From contig DAOOVD010000012.1 of the NCBI GenBank assembly GCA_035369845.1, positions 1 to 53,649 of the forward strand: a stretch of 53,649 nucleotides of DNA, written 5' to 3'. Numbering within the stretch: the first letter of the stretch is position 1; every line of letters begins with the position of its first letter. Shown piece after piece: positions 23,561-31,379 of this stretch. Under the pieces are notes generated by a model. That model searched no databases, was not told the origin of the DNA, and worked only from the letters and a program-made list of their open reading frames with translations. The DNA is from DAOOVD01 sp035369845. GTDB lineage: Bacteria > Bacillota > Desulfotomaculia > Desulfotomaculales > Pelotomaculaceae. Both the position numbers and the translations under genes were made by a program.

Positions 23561-24463
23561 TTGAGAAAAGTTAAAGTGCTAATCCTTGCCCTGATGCTTC
23601 TCCTGGTTGCCGCCATACCCGCAGCGATGGCCGACCAGGTGAACGTATACGAAAACCAGAAACTTGTCAAGTCCGTCGTGTTCAAGATCGGCGTACCTTA
23701 CTACGTCGTCAACGGCCAGACGCCGGGTGAGAGAATGGACGTTGCCCCGTTCATCCAAAAAGACCGGACATTCGTGCCAGTGCGCTTCCTGGGCAACGCC
23801 CTGGGGGTTGACGACAGCAACATTTCCTGGGATAACACAGCCCAGACCGCAACGCTGAAAGGCGCTAAGGCAACCTTAAGCATGACCATCGGCAAACCCG
23901 AAGTGATCAGTAACGGTCAGGTAAGGGCCATTGACGTAGCTCCCATGCTGGTGGATCCCGGGCGCACGATGCTCCCGGCGCGTTTCGTTGCCGAGGGCCT
24001 GGGGTATCAAGTTGACTGGGACGAGGCTTCTCAGACTGTGATATGCTGGCCTGCTGGTGAACCGGAGCCGGACGTGAGCGCGGTGGTGCAGTACCTGAAC
24101 AGCCAGGCAGGGCAGGTTGAGACATTCACCACCAGGGCCGGGTACCAGATTCCGAAAGTGACCAAACTGACTATTCCCAAAGACATCAAAGAACTTGGGT
24201 CTGGTGATCCGAACCGTTGCGAACTTGACTTCGGCATCGACCTGACCAAAGGCGACCTGGAGAGCCAGTGGGCCGACGCCGCGTATATCCTGGGCCAGAA
24301 GCTCGACAGCCAGACAGTTGACGAAGTGATGGCCTACGTGAAGCAGAAGACGGACAGGTGGGATGGTCTGGCCTTTAAGACATGGGAGTCCAACGGGAAA
24401 AAAGTCGGCGTCAGTTCGATGGGCGGCTCTCTTGGGGTACAGATCACCGTATGGTATAAATAA
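23561..24463 (+). CDS. Secreted protein with copper-amine-oxidase-like N-terminal (stalk) domain
   Basis: TTG 23561 follows AAAGGAGG by seven bases. A signal peptide ends near 'IPAAMAD'. Residues about 30-165 form the copper amine oxidase N-terminal domain repeat: 'DVAPFIQKDRTFVPVRFLG' and 'DVAPMLVDPGRTMLPARFVA', each followed by a beta segment. In clostridia this domain acts as an extracellular, probably wall-associated module unrelated to oxidase activity. The C-terminal 120 residues are unassigned. It is followed 19 bp later by a second secreted-protein gene, forming a two-gene surface unit. Confidence 0.85.
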   Translation: MRKVKVLILALMLLLVAAIPAAMADQVNVYENQKLVKSVVFKIGVPYYVVNGQTPGERMDVAPFIQKDRTFVPVRFLGNALGVDDSNISWDNTAQTATLKGAKATLSMTIGKPEVISNGQVRAIDVAPMLVDPGRTMLPARFVAEGLGYQVDWDEASQTVICWPAGEPEPDVSAVVQYLNSQAGQVETFTTRAGYQIPKVTKLTIPKDIKELGSGDPNRCELDFGIDLTKGDLESQWADAAYILGQKLDSQTVDEVMAYVKQKTDRWDGLAFKTWESNGKKVGVSSMGGSLGVQITVWYK

Positions 24464-24482
24464 CAACGGGAGGTAAATGAAT

Positions 24483-26336
24483 ATGCTCAAAAGATTGTTC
24501 GCATTCGCGGCAGTCTTTATTTTTTTGATTGCCGCGCTGCCGGCCTTCGCCGGCGAGCTTTTCGACGCGCAGACGGCCATAGATGACGCGGTTAATAATA
24601 ACTCAGAGTTTTACGTACTAAGTACCAAGGACGGTGACGACCTTAACTACGTCTCCATCCCGATCCTGTCCAATTACCTGAAGGGCGACAGCTATTACGG
24701 CTGCCTGGTCTACGGCCAGCCCCACGGGGACGTGAAGGACGGCCAGTACCGGTACCTGGGCTATACACTTTTTAAAGACCCTGCTTCCGGCACCAAGGAA
24801 AACTACACCAACGTGGCCTTCCCGCCTGACGTGGCGCACAGCGGGTACCTGGAGGACCAGCAGTGGATTTACCGTCCATGGCGTAATGATGACGTGAAAA
24901 ATAATTACACCATAGACTTCAACAACGGCATCGACGGCACCGACCGCTACGCCCAGAACATCCGCCAGGGCATCCTGGTGTACTACACCGACCCAGACAA
25001 CGCCAACAATTACCAGGTCAGGGGCATAAATGCGGACACCCAGGAATTCTGGGACAACATCCACCAGTACGTGCACGTATTGGCCCCGCCGACAAAGTGG
25101 GCCTGGGGCATAGGGAGAATGTGGCGCTACGGCAGCGGCGGCCAGATCAACTACATGACCGTGCCGCTTCTGCCCGACGCCCTGCTGCCCGAACCAGGCA
25201 ACCTCAAGGCCGTTTCCATCGACCTGGGCGTGCCACAGGGCCAAAAAGCCGAAGCAGGGGCAGAATATACCGCCACGGTAGTGTTCGAGAACGAGTCCGA
25301 CCAGGCTTATCCCGGAACGCCCATAGCCGTATTGCATGGGCAGTATCAAGCGACCCTGTACGACGAAAACGGCCAGGTTTTGCCCAAGAAAGTTGTTGGA
25401 GGTAAAGAGGTCCAGGTGGCCGACTTCGGCAAAAAAGGCGAACCAAACGCTAGGCGCGCGTTCACCTGCAAGTGGCACCCCTTCGGGCAGAGCAGAGACG
25501 GCCTGACCGGGATAATCAACCGGGACGAGATCGGGAAGGCGCACCTGGAGACGACTTATGAGGATAACACCGTCAAAGCTGGAATACCCGTCGAACTGGT
25601 CAACCTCAAAGTCACCGACATTACCCTAACGCCCGATCCCGGCGAGCCAGGGCAGCTTGCCAGCGGCACCATAACCGTGCTTAACGAATCCGAAAAGAGC
25701 TTCACTAACGTCAAGACCGTCTGGCGCGTGCGCCGTTCCGACGGCACAGTTTTGGACGAGGGGACAATCGTGACCGACCGCCTCGCGGCGGGGGAATCCA
25801 AGCAATTGCCCTTCAGCTTCACGCCCGACAGAGGGGACACTTACAGCGTGGCCGCGATGGTCAACCCCGATGGGGACTGGCCGCCCAACGAGATAAATTT
25901 CTTGAGCGGAGACTGGCCGGGTGACAACCGGATGGAAGTATCGTATTGCGCCGAGGAACCCTGCACGGACATATCTGTTACGGCGGGCATATACCCGTTG
26001 AGCGTTCAGAGCGGCGGCACCGTGACCGTGACCGCTTTCGTCGAGCGGGCCAATGACGGCCCCGGCCGCGCCGTGCCGGTGAACGTGACTATAAGCAGTG
26101 ATTACGGCAGCAGCAAGACGGGGACGCTTTACCTGGACAGGGGCGAATCCGGGAGTTTCAACGCGAAATATACCCTCAGCGGCGAGGGCGACGTGGTTTT
26201 CACCGTCGAAGCGTGGCCGGACGGGACGGAGGATTGCCGGCCGGGGAACAACAAGGACAGCATAAGCGCAATTGTCGATGAACCGATTGATATTGATCCT
26301 ACTAAAGACGACATCTGGGTTCATCTAATTAGTTAA
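24483..26336 (+). CDS. Large secreted protein with CARDB/APHP-like domains
   Basis: ATG 24483 is preferred over ATG 24477 because GGGAGG (24468-24473) is nine bases away. The signal peptide ends at 'LPAFAG'. The middle and C-terminal parts contain two or three beta-sandwich CARDB-like modules, seen in 'VTDITLTPDPGEPGQLASG' and 'DISVTAGIYPLSVQSGGTV', with a recurring 'PGDNR/PGNNK' turn that ends each module. It is probably surface-exposed and Ca- or ligand-binding. A 100-bp relic of the same gene lies at 19140. Unusually GC-rich compared with the genes on either side. Confidence 0.75.
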   Translation: MLKRLFAFAAVFIFLIAALPAFAGELFDAQTAIDDAVNNNSEFYVLSTKDGDDLNYVSIPILSNYLKGDSYYGCLVYGQPHGDVKDGQYRYLGYTLFKDPASGTKENYTNVAFPPDVAHSGYLEDQQWIYRPWRNDDVKNNYTIDFNNGIDGTDRYAQNIRQGILVYYTDPDNANNYQVRGINADTQEFWDNIHQYVHVLAPPTKWAWGIGRMWRYGSGGQINYMTVPLLPDALLPEPGNLKAVSIDLGVPQGQKAEAGAEYTATVVFENESDQAYPGTPIAVLHGQYQATLYDENGQVLPKKVVGGKEVQVADFGKKGEPNARRAFTCKWHPFGQSRDGLTGIINRDEIGKAHLETTYEDNTVKAGIPVELVNLKVTDITLTPDPGEPGQLASGTITVLNESEKSFTNVKTVWRVRRSDGTVLDEGTIVTDRLAAGESKQLPFSFTPDRGDTYSVAAMVNPDGDWPPNEINFLSGDWPGDNRMEVSYCAEEPCTDISVTAGIYPLSVQSGGTVTVTAFVERANDGPGRAVPVNVTISSDYGSSKTGTLYLDRGESGSFNAKYTLSGEGDVVFTVEAWPDGTEDCRPGNNKDSISAIVDEPIDIDPTKDDIWVHLIS

Positions 26337-26353
26337 AAAGGGGAAATTAAAAC

Positions 26354-26506
26354 ATGAGAAAACCTAAATTCCTCGCGGCGGCGGTCCTGATCGCCGCCTT
26401 GCTGTTTGCCCTGCTGTATATTTTATGCCAGCCTGCCGGGGCCGGGGTTAATATAAGTGATAAAATTTCGATTGCTAGAAGGAAATTGACTTTAATAATA
26501 GAATAA
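26354..26506 (+). pseudogene. Signal-peptide ORF, probably truncated secreted gene
   Basis: ATG 26354 has an SD (AAAGGGG) and opens a clear signal peptide with the hydrophobic core 'VLIAALLFALLYILCQ' and 'PAGAG'. After only 50 codons it stops in AT-rich sequence that differs in composition from the GC-rich 5' part. This looks like the start of a third secreted gene whose body was replaced when the AT-richer downstream unit (26603-28680) arrived. Confidence 0.5.
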
Positions 26507-26602
26507 TTTTTTACTTTAAAGAACAAATTTTTTCCCGCAGGAATAATATCTACTGTAAGATGTCAATAATATATACCAATTAATATATGAAGGATGGTTT
26601 TT

Positions 26603-27538
26603 TTGGCTTCTCTCAAGGAATATCTAGTAGAAGAACGTACTTCGCTGCAGCAATTGAGCGCAAACTTTGCTTCTGACTACCAGGAGCAAGTGATGAAGTC
26701 CTTTATGGAATCCCCGCTGTTGCCTGGGGGGTCTTTTAATCTTTTGTTGCTGTCCGAGGGAACGTCGAAAAAGGAACTACTGCAAAACCTGGCCTTAACT
26801 GCATATGACCGATTTGTGTCAAGTTATCTTGAACAGGTGGCTGCCTATACTGCTCAGACTGTGGAAGAGTTTGCTAGGGAAGAGATGCAAGTATTATCCT
26901 GGAAGTTTACAGGACCTGAACAGTTAGATCGACTGCTGAATATATTTGCCAAGGCTCGTTCGGATGATCCGGTTCTGGAGTGGTTCATAAACGAAGGGGC
27001 AGCCCTTTTAAGTGATATGCGGGTGCGTCTTTTAATCAATGAAGTGGACGGTCTTGCCGCTCTGATCCGTCAACTGGAGTATTACTCCTTAATCTTCACC
27101 TCCACTACCGGTGATGTGGAAAGTTACAGCTTTATTATCGACATACCGGAGCGGGCTACCTCCGAGCTAGCAGAATTGGGACTGTTGGCAGCGGCCAGGC
27201 AAGTGGATTCTTTAAGAGGTGTTATCCTGGAACCAGAAAGCTTTAAGTATACATGGGAGCAAGATGCTTTTCCGTTAGTTGATTGGCAAAGAAGTATTTT
27301 AAAAATAGATACGAAAGAGGTAGACAGTATCGCTTGGTTTGTAGAAGAATGGAAAAAGGAAAACGCAGGTCAAGCAGGACAGTTCAAAACTGCCCTGTCG
27401 AATTTGCTTACTCCGACCTTCGAGCTGGTTTTAGAAATTAGCGTGGAAAATATTAAGTTTGGAATAAAAACTGGAGAGAAAGGAAGAGGGATTTCAGATG
27501 AACAGGCCGATCATCCCTCATCCAGTGCAGCTGCGTGA
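26603..27538 (+). CDS. Unrecognised protein of the SecB-nuclease unit (311 aa)
   Basis: TTG 26603 is preferred (GAAGGATGG followed by six T); ATG 26594 lies within that SD. The product is a soluble, acidic, mostly helical protein in the first 200 residues, turning to beta-strands near the end ('PTFELVLEISVENIKFGIKT'). I recognise no domain. The last 41 bp overlap the SecB-like gene, and the nuclease gene follows 20 bp later, so the three genes are one operon. It could be a chaperone client, such as a toxin or sensor, or a structural partner. Confidence 0.65.
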   Translation: MASLKEYLVEERTSLQQLSANFASDYQEQVMKSFMESPLLPGGSFNLLLLSEGTSKKELLQNLALTAYDRFVSSYLEQVAAYTAQTVEEFAREEMQVLSWKFTGPEQLDRLLNIFAKARSDDPVLEWFINEGAALLSDMRVRLLINEVDGLAALIRQLEYYSLIFTSTTGDVESYSFIIDIPERATSELAELGLLAAARQVDSLRGVILEPESFKYTWEQDAFPLVDWQRSILKIDTKEVDSIAWFVEEWKKENAGQAGQFKTALSNLLTPTFELVLEISVENIKFGIKTGEKGRGISDEQADHPSSSAAA

Positions 27539-27932
27539 GGTAATTATTGAAAAAATCAATTGCCAACGAGTTGGCGGCTTTCGTCCTGAAGTTACATACG
27601 GGGTGGATTTTGCTGTTCAGGCAAAAACTTTAACGAAAAACGAGGCTTATGCTTATTTAAAAGTTAAAATTTTATTTGATGAGGAATCTAAACCTTTTTC
27701 ACTGGAAGTTGTAGTGCGGGGTAAGCTAGTCAATGAAAAAGCAACCAACCGCACCATGTTGAAGCGATTTGCCGAAAGCCAGGGTCTGCCTCTCTTATTG
27801 CCCTGGGCAAGGGAGGCGGTTGCTTCCCTAACAAGGCAGATGGGCCTGCCTCCCCTGCTCCTGCCATTGATTGATGTCTTCAAAACACTGCGCGCAAATG
27901 ACCAAGCAAAGGATGAAAAATCCAAAGGTTAG
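27498..27932 (+). CDS. SecB-like chaperone
   Basis: ATG 27498 follows GGAAGAGGG. The 144 residues follow the SecB pattern: an N-terminal beta-sheet half, a strand 'KPFSLEVVVRGKL', and the diagnostic C-terminal part 'FAESQGLPLLLPWAREAVAS' then 'LTRQMGLPPLLLPLIDVFK', equivalent to the SecB helix and the conserved GLPP(L/F)xLxPxxF. SecB is rare in monoderm bacteria as an export factor; solitary SecB-like proteins there often belong to toxin-antitoxin-chaperone modules (HigBA-SecB-type TAC, and CmdTAC against phage). Operon position between an unknown protein and a nuclease suggests control of one of them. Confidence 0.8.
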   Translation: MNRPIIPHPVQLREVIIEKINCQRVGGFRPEVTYGVDFAVQAKTLTKNEAYAYLKVKILFDEESKPFSLEVVVRGKLVNEKATNRTMLKRFAESQGLPLLLPWAREAVASLTRQMGLPPLLLPLIDVFKTLRANDQAKDEKSKG

Positions 27933-27951
27933 TTCCGGGGAGGTTATAAGG

Positions 27952-28680
27952 ATGGAAATTGCCTTTGTTCACTATGATACTTATATGGATGATGTAAACA
28001 GCCAGCAAGCACTCCATGATCTTGCTGATTTTCTTTTTCATGAACCCAGTTTTCTTACTATAACAGCAGATCTTTTTTTATATAAATGGCTTCAGTTTGA
28101 GTTGTGGAAAATGAACTATCTCAAGACAAAAGCGCCAAACAAGAGGATAAGTAAGTTGCGTAATAAATTTACTAATATATTGTCGGCCATTTTTAGCCTT
28201 GCCCAAAAGCCACCAAAAGGAGAGTCAAAAGAAGATTATCTAGGCAGACTGCGCGGCGGAGTGATGGAAGTCGTGGTAACACGTTTTTTACAGGAACGCT
28301 ACCCGTGCCTGAGCAATAACTGCCATGTTTATGTGGACGGTGAGCCGTTAAAGGTATCTGAAAATGCTACCAACCCCAAAACTGTAGACGTGGCTGGAGT
28401 GGACAAGCTTAATGATCCGGGGAAGGGCGAGTTGTATGAATGCAAGGTAAGCAGTCGTTATATAAAGAGGCGCCATCTGGAATTTATCAAGGCTGCCCGC
28501 CGCAGGCTTGATCAAAAAGGGTTACAGCCTGTTCTGTTAACGATTGTATCTTTTGAAAACGAGGTTTATCTATTGAAAACCTTTAAAAAGCTGGGTTTTA
28601 AAAACCAGAAAGCAATATCAAGAAATTATTTAATTAAGCTGGCAGCTTATGAAGATGTGAAAGCAGTATTAACAGGCTAA
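27952..28680 (+). CDS. PD-(D/E)XK-like nuclease of the SecB-linked unit
   Basis: ATG 27952 has SD GGGGAGG. The 242-residue protein shows a restriction-endonuclease-like core: 'LRGGVMEVVVTRFL' (Glu106), 'KTVDVAGVD' (Asp146) and 'ELYECKVSSRYIK' (Glu163-Cys-Lys165), i.e. E...D...ExK, followed by a helix with basic residues. The N-terminal 95 residues are helical and unassigned. It should cleave DNA or RNA with a divalent metal. It is the last gene of the three-gene unit, 20 bp after the SecB-like gene and followed at once by a TnpB element. Confidence 0.7.
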   Translation: MEIAFVHYDTYMDDVNSQQALHDLADFLFHEPSFLTITADLFLYKWLQFELWKMNYLKTKAPNKRISKLRNKFTNILSAIFSLAQKPPKGESKEDYLGRLRGGVMEVVVTRFLQERYPCLSNNCHVYVDGEPLKVSENATNPKTVDVAGVDKLNDPGKGELYECKVSSRYIKRRHLEFIKAARRRLDQKGLQPVLLTIVSFENEVYLLKTFKKLGFKNQKAISRNYLIKLAAYEDVKAVLTG

Positions 28681-28728
28681 TAAGGATACTAAAAAAAATA
28701 AGGAACCCTATGGCTTCAACCGTGGGGA

Positions 28729-29793
28729 ATGTCAGTTCTATTCCACATTGAGCCAACTAAAGAACAAACGCAGAAGCTGTTTCAAACTCTCGCGCTTTGC
28801 CGGAGGCTGTACAACGCTGCCCTGGAACAAAGGGAAATTTGTTACCGGCAAAGAGGCAAGTCACCTTCCTGCACTGCACAAAAGAACGAACTGCCGGCGT
28901 TAAAGGAAGAATTGCCGGAATACAAACAGGTCAACGCCCAGGTCCTGCAAGACTGTCTCCAGAGGCTGGACAATGCCTTTGAACGGTTTTTTGGTGGTCT
29001 GGCCGGCTATCCCCGGTATAAGGGGCGTAACCACTACCGTTCTTTTACCTACCCCCAGGCTGATAAGCAGAACCATTTCAAAAAACCAGGTTACATTTAC
29101 CTGCCCAAGATAGGCTATGTCAAAATGAAAGCGCATTTCGAGTTTGATCCGGCAAAGGTCAGCCGAATCAATGTCAAGTATCATAATGACAAATGGTATG
29201 TCAACCTAACATCAGAAATACAAGAAATAGAAACAGTAGAAATCGTTAACAAAGTCGGCCTTGACGTGGGGCTTTTAACCTTCGCGGCACTTTCTGACGG
29301 CACTAAAATCGACAACCCGAAATACTTCCGTAAATCCGAGAAGAAATTGGCCAGGTTGCAAAGGCGGCTTTCTCGCAAAAAGAAAGGTTCAAATAACCGA
29401 GAGAAAGCTAAAGCCAAAGTAGCCAAGCTGCATGACAAGATCGCCAACCAGCGCAATGATTTCCTGCACAAGGTTTCCTACAGTATAGTCAAAAAATATG
29501 ATTTGATCGCCGTAGAGAACCTGTCGGTTAAAAACATGATTAAGAACCATCATTTAAGCAAGAGTATTGCCGACGCCGGATGGGGAAAATTCATCAGTTA
29601 TCTGGAATACAAGTGCCTTAAATACGGCAAGAAACTCGTTAAAGTCCCGCCTGGCGGCACTTCCCAAACCTGTATATGCGGGGCTCATGTACCCAAGGAC
29701 TTGAGTGTCCGGCTGCATAAATGCCCTGAATGCGGGTTGAACGCAGATCGGGATGTGGTTTCGGCAATGGTCATCCTGCAAAGGGCGAGTTAA
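28729..29793 (+). CDS. tnpB: TnpB (RNA-guided nuclease, IS200/IS605 family)
   Basis: A full-length 354-residue TnpB. The N-terminal helix-rich segment contains the typical 'ALCRRLYNAALEQRE'. The RuvC triad is intact: Asp in 'KVGLDVGLLTFAAL', Glu in 'DLIAVENLSVKNM' and Asp in 'GLNADRDVVSAM'. The zinc ribbon has four cysteines ('CICGAH' and 'CPECG'). Likely an active omega-RNA-guided DNA endonuclease that preserves the element. The sequence downstream of the stop (29794-29920) is the expected source of the guide RNA. It sits just downstream of the SecB-nuclease unit. Confidence 0.93.
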   Translation: MSVLFHIEPTKEQTQKLFQTLALCRRLYNAALEQREICYRQRGKSPSCTAQKNELPALKEELPEYKQVNAQVLQDCLQRLDNAFERFFGGLAGYPRYKGRNHYRSFTYPQADKQNHFKKPGYIYLPKIGYVKMKAHFEFDPAKVSRINVKYHNDKWYVNLTSEIQEIETVEIVNKVGLDVGLLTFAALSDGTKIDNPKYFRKSEKKLARLQRRLSRKKKGSNNREKAKAKVAKLHDKIANQRNDFLHKVSYSIVKKYDLIAVENLSVKNMIKNHHLSKSIADAGWGKFISYLEYKCLKYGKKLVKVPPGGTSQTCICGAHVPKDLSVRLHKCPECGLNADRDVVSAMVILQRAS

Positions 29794-29885
29794 GTTTAAG
29801 GTTTTCAGTAGGGCTGGAAGCACCCGAACTCACGCCTGCGGAGATTGCGTAAGACCCTTGTGGCTGCGGCCAATGAACCAGGAAG

Positions 29886-29916
29886 CTCCCGCCTCTTAGC
29901 GAAGCGCAGGCGGGAG
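29886..29916. repeat. IS605-type right-end hairpin
   Basis: CTCCCGCCT (29886-29894) and AGGCGGGAG (29908-29916) form a perfect stem. The whole 31-bp unit occurs in inverted orientation at 32132-32162 with only two mismatches. Confidence 0.85.
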
Positions 29917-30002
29917 AGGCTTCACTGCTGCTACCGATGTATTTTTCTAAATCCGCCAGAAAAGCGGCGGGAAATCTAATAGGTATCATTTTGGATTTTT
30001 TT

Positions 30003-30036
30003 GCAAGCCCGGTTTTTTGGCCGGGCTTGCATTTTT
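30003..30036. terminator. Strong, possibly bidirectional terminator
   Basis: A perfect 10-bp stem GCAAGCCCGG (30003-30012)/CCGGGCTTGC (30021-30030) with T-run on the plus strand. It lies between the TnpB element and the convergent minus-strand methyltransferase-like gene, so it may serve both directions. Confidence 0.8.
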
Positions 30037-30058
30037 AACGCATCTTGTAATCCCGTTC

Positions 30059-30697
30059 CTAATTTGTGTTTGCGGGTATTCTGGGAAAAGGAAAAAGTGA
30101 AGGCACATGTGTCTGATAAGCCTTGTACTTTGCGCTTATGGCCGGGTCGCGCAAAAACAATTCCTCTTCGATCCTTCCGGCCTTGCGAAACCACAAGAAG
30201 AAAGCCAGGCAATTCACGAGCGAAACCGGGAAAAACACGGGCAAAAATGATCCGAAAACGATAATAAGAATGGCGAGGTGTTGAGGGTGTCGGACGAACG
30301 AATAAGTGCCGGTTGTAACCAGGACTGCAGTTCGGGCCTTTCTGAGTTCAATTATGCTGGCGAGGAGAAGGTGCAATCCAGAGGTGACGAACAGTATGGC
30401 AGGAAATCGGAGGTATTTGGGGGCAAAAAGGAGGAAAGGGTGTCCGAAAAAATTTGCGGCGGGAGAGGAGACGAAGAGCGTAATTCCATAAGTAATGGCA
30501 GCGATGACGGCTTCTGCGAGCACGCCTTTCCGTTTATGATTGCGGTTAAACAAAAAAGCTGTAGTGAAAGACAGAGGAAACCACAAAATAGCGACCAGAA
30601 CAGGAAACTGAGCGAAGATGTCAAAGGGAAGGAAAACTGTAAGATAAATTCCCAGCAAAACATGCAGGAGGATTTTCATGATAATTATCACTTTCAA
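30059..30697 (-). CDS. Isoprenylcysteine carboxyl methyltransferase (ICMT/PEMT)-like membrane protein
   Basis: Read leftwards from TTG 30697 (SD GAGAGG) or ATG 30679. The 212-residue protein has four to five transmembrane helices and the ICMT-like C-terminal core: 'GTYSFVRHPQHLAILI' and 'EEELFLRDPAISAKYKAY', the conserved (R/H)HP and EE motifs that bind AdoMet and substrate. Bacterial members methylate lipids or small lipophilic substrates; the target here is unknown. It is the only convincing minus-strand gene in this part of the window outside the IS elements and the M50 gene, and it separates the defence-like cargo from the pilus genes. Confidence 0.8.
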   Translation of the reverse strand: MKVIIIMKILLHVLLGIYLTVFLPFDIFAQFPVLVAILWFPLSFTTAFLFNRNHKRKGVLAEAVIAAITYGITLFVSSPAANFFGHPFLLFAPKYLRFPAILFVTSGLHLLLASIIELRKARTAVLVTTGTYSFVRHPQHLAILIIVFGSFLPVFFPVSLVNCLAFFLWFRKAGRIEEELFLRDPAISAKYKAYQTHVPSLFPFPRIPANTN

Positions 30698-30721
30698 CTA
30701 AAAGGACCTCTCGACTATATT

Positions 30722-30931
30722 ATGTTTTCTTTGGACGAATTTCCTCATCTTGTCGGAGCTATCTTCATTATACTACCAATAATACTCATGGTTCAAAAAG
30801 GCTTCATTAAAGTCGATACTATCTTTTTGAAAATTTTTTGGTGTGTGGTAATTGCGCTTGTTCTTGTCGTTTTAAGGCTTGTTGGTTACTTTTACGGAAA
30901 AAAGAGAGGTTGGTATTTGCAAGATTTTTGA
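30722..30931 (+). CDS. Small two-helix membrane protein (69 aa)
   Basis: ATG 30722 opens a protein with two hydrophobic helices ('LVGAIFIILPIILMV' and 'FWCVVIALVLVVLRLVGYF') and a basic C-terminus. The SD is weak (AAGGA at distance). The same frame extends upstream antisense to the methyltransferase-like gene, which is probably fortuitous. It starts 24 bp from the divergent gene and is followed by a terminator one base after its stop, immediately before the tad genes. No family is recognised. Confidence 0.45.
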   Translation: MFSLDEFPHLVGAIFIILPIILMVQKGFIKVDTIFLKIFWCVVIALVLVVLRLVGYFYGKKRGWYLQDF

Positions 30932-30963
30932 CCCAGGGAGTTCCCCGGGCCATTTTTATTTTT
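30932..30963 (+). terminator. Hairpin with T-runs before tadE
   Basis: CCC-A-GGG (30932-30938) pairs with CCC-C-GGG (30943-30949) with one A-C mismatch, followed by TTTTTATTTTT. The SD of tadE (GGAGGTGG) follows within four bases. Confidence 0.6.
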
Positions 30964-30978
30964 GTGGAGGTGGTTTTT

Positions 30979-31377
30979 TTGAGAAAACGCTTGCGAGGCA
31001 TGGTGCTGGTAGAATTCGCCCTGGTCGCGCCCCTGCTCATATTTCTCACTGTGGTGGTGTTCGATTTAGGGCTGACGGTGTACGCGAAGACCGCAACCAT
31101 AGCCGCGGCCCGCGAGGGAAGTAGGACGGCCGCCGTGACGGACAGCGCCTCAAAGGGGGTGGATAAATGCTACGAAATGGCCGAAACTGCGGGGCTGGAA
31201 AAGAGCGCCGTGACCTGTTCAGTTTCCCGTCAGGGAGATTTTTATCATTCAAACGCCGCTTACAGGCACAAGATGGTCGTGCCGGCCCTCCCCAGGCTGG
31301 TGGGAGGGGAGAGCTGGACAGAGTTGACGGTACGGGGGAACGCGGTGTTCAGGGCGGAAACCGGCCTAAACCCCTAG
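30979..31377 (+). CDS. tadE: TadE-like minor pseudopilin
   Basis: TTG 30979 follows GGAGGTGG and seven T; earlier in-frame GTG codons have no SD. The 132-residue product begins 'LRKRLRGMVLVEFALVAPLL', i.e. Gly followed by Met-Val-Leu-Val-Glu-Phe with Glu at +5, the TadE prepilin-like processing motif, then a long hydrophobic helix and a soluble domain with a Cys pair. TadE-type pseudopilins assist Flp pilus assembly. It opens the first Tad cluster, and its 3' end is two bases from the tadG-like gene. Confidence 0.85.
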   Translation: MRKRLRGMVLVEFALVAPLLIFLTVVVFDLGLTVYAKTATIAAAREGSRTAAVTDSASKGVDKCYEMAETAGLEKSAVTCSVSRQGDFYHSNAAYRHKMVVPALPRLVGGESWTELTVRGNAVFRAETGLNP

Positions 31378-31379
31378 CC

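Larger units (their letters stand above)
28690..29925 (+). mobile_element. TnpB-only IS200/IS605 element (IS1341-like)
   Basis: A short imperfect hairpin (CCCTATGG ... CCGTGGGG, about 28706-28727) lies at the left, tnpB occupies the centre, and a structured region ending in a 9-bp-arm hairpin (29886-29916) lies at the right. No Y1 transposase gene is present, so mobility would need TnpA in trans. Exact ends are estimated from hairpin positions. Confidence 0.65.

Noticed and set aside
24618..25544. 308-codon minus-strand ORF opposite the CARDB-like gene
   Set aside because: Val/Gly-rich low-complexity product typical of an antisense frame of a GC-rich gene; no SD.
25626..26324. 232-codon minus-strand ORF
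   Set aside because: Antisense shadow of the same secreted-protein gene; no motif.
30278..30721. Upstream part of the 217-codon plus-strand frame
   Set aside because: Lies antisense to the ICMT-like gene and is charged low-complexity; only the last 69 codons look like a real membrane protein.
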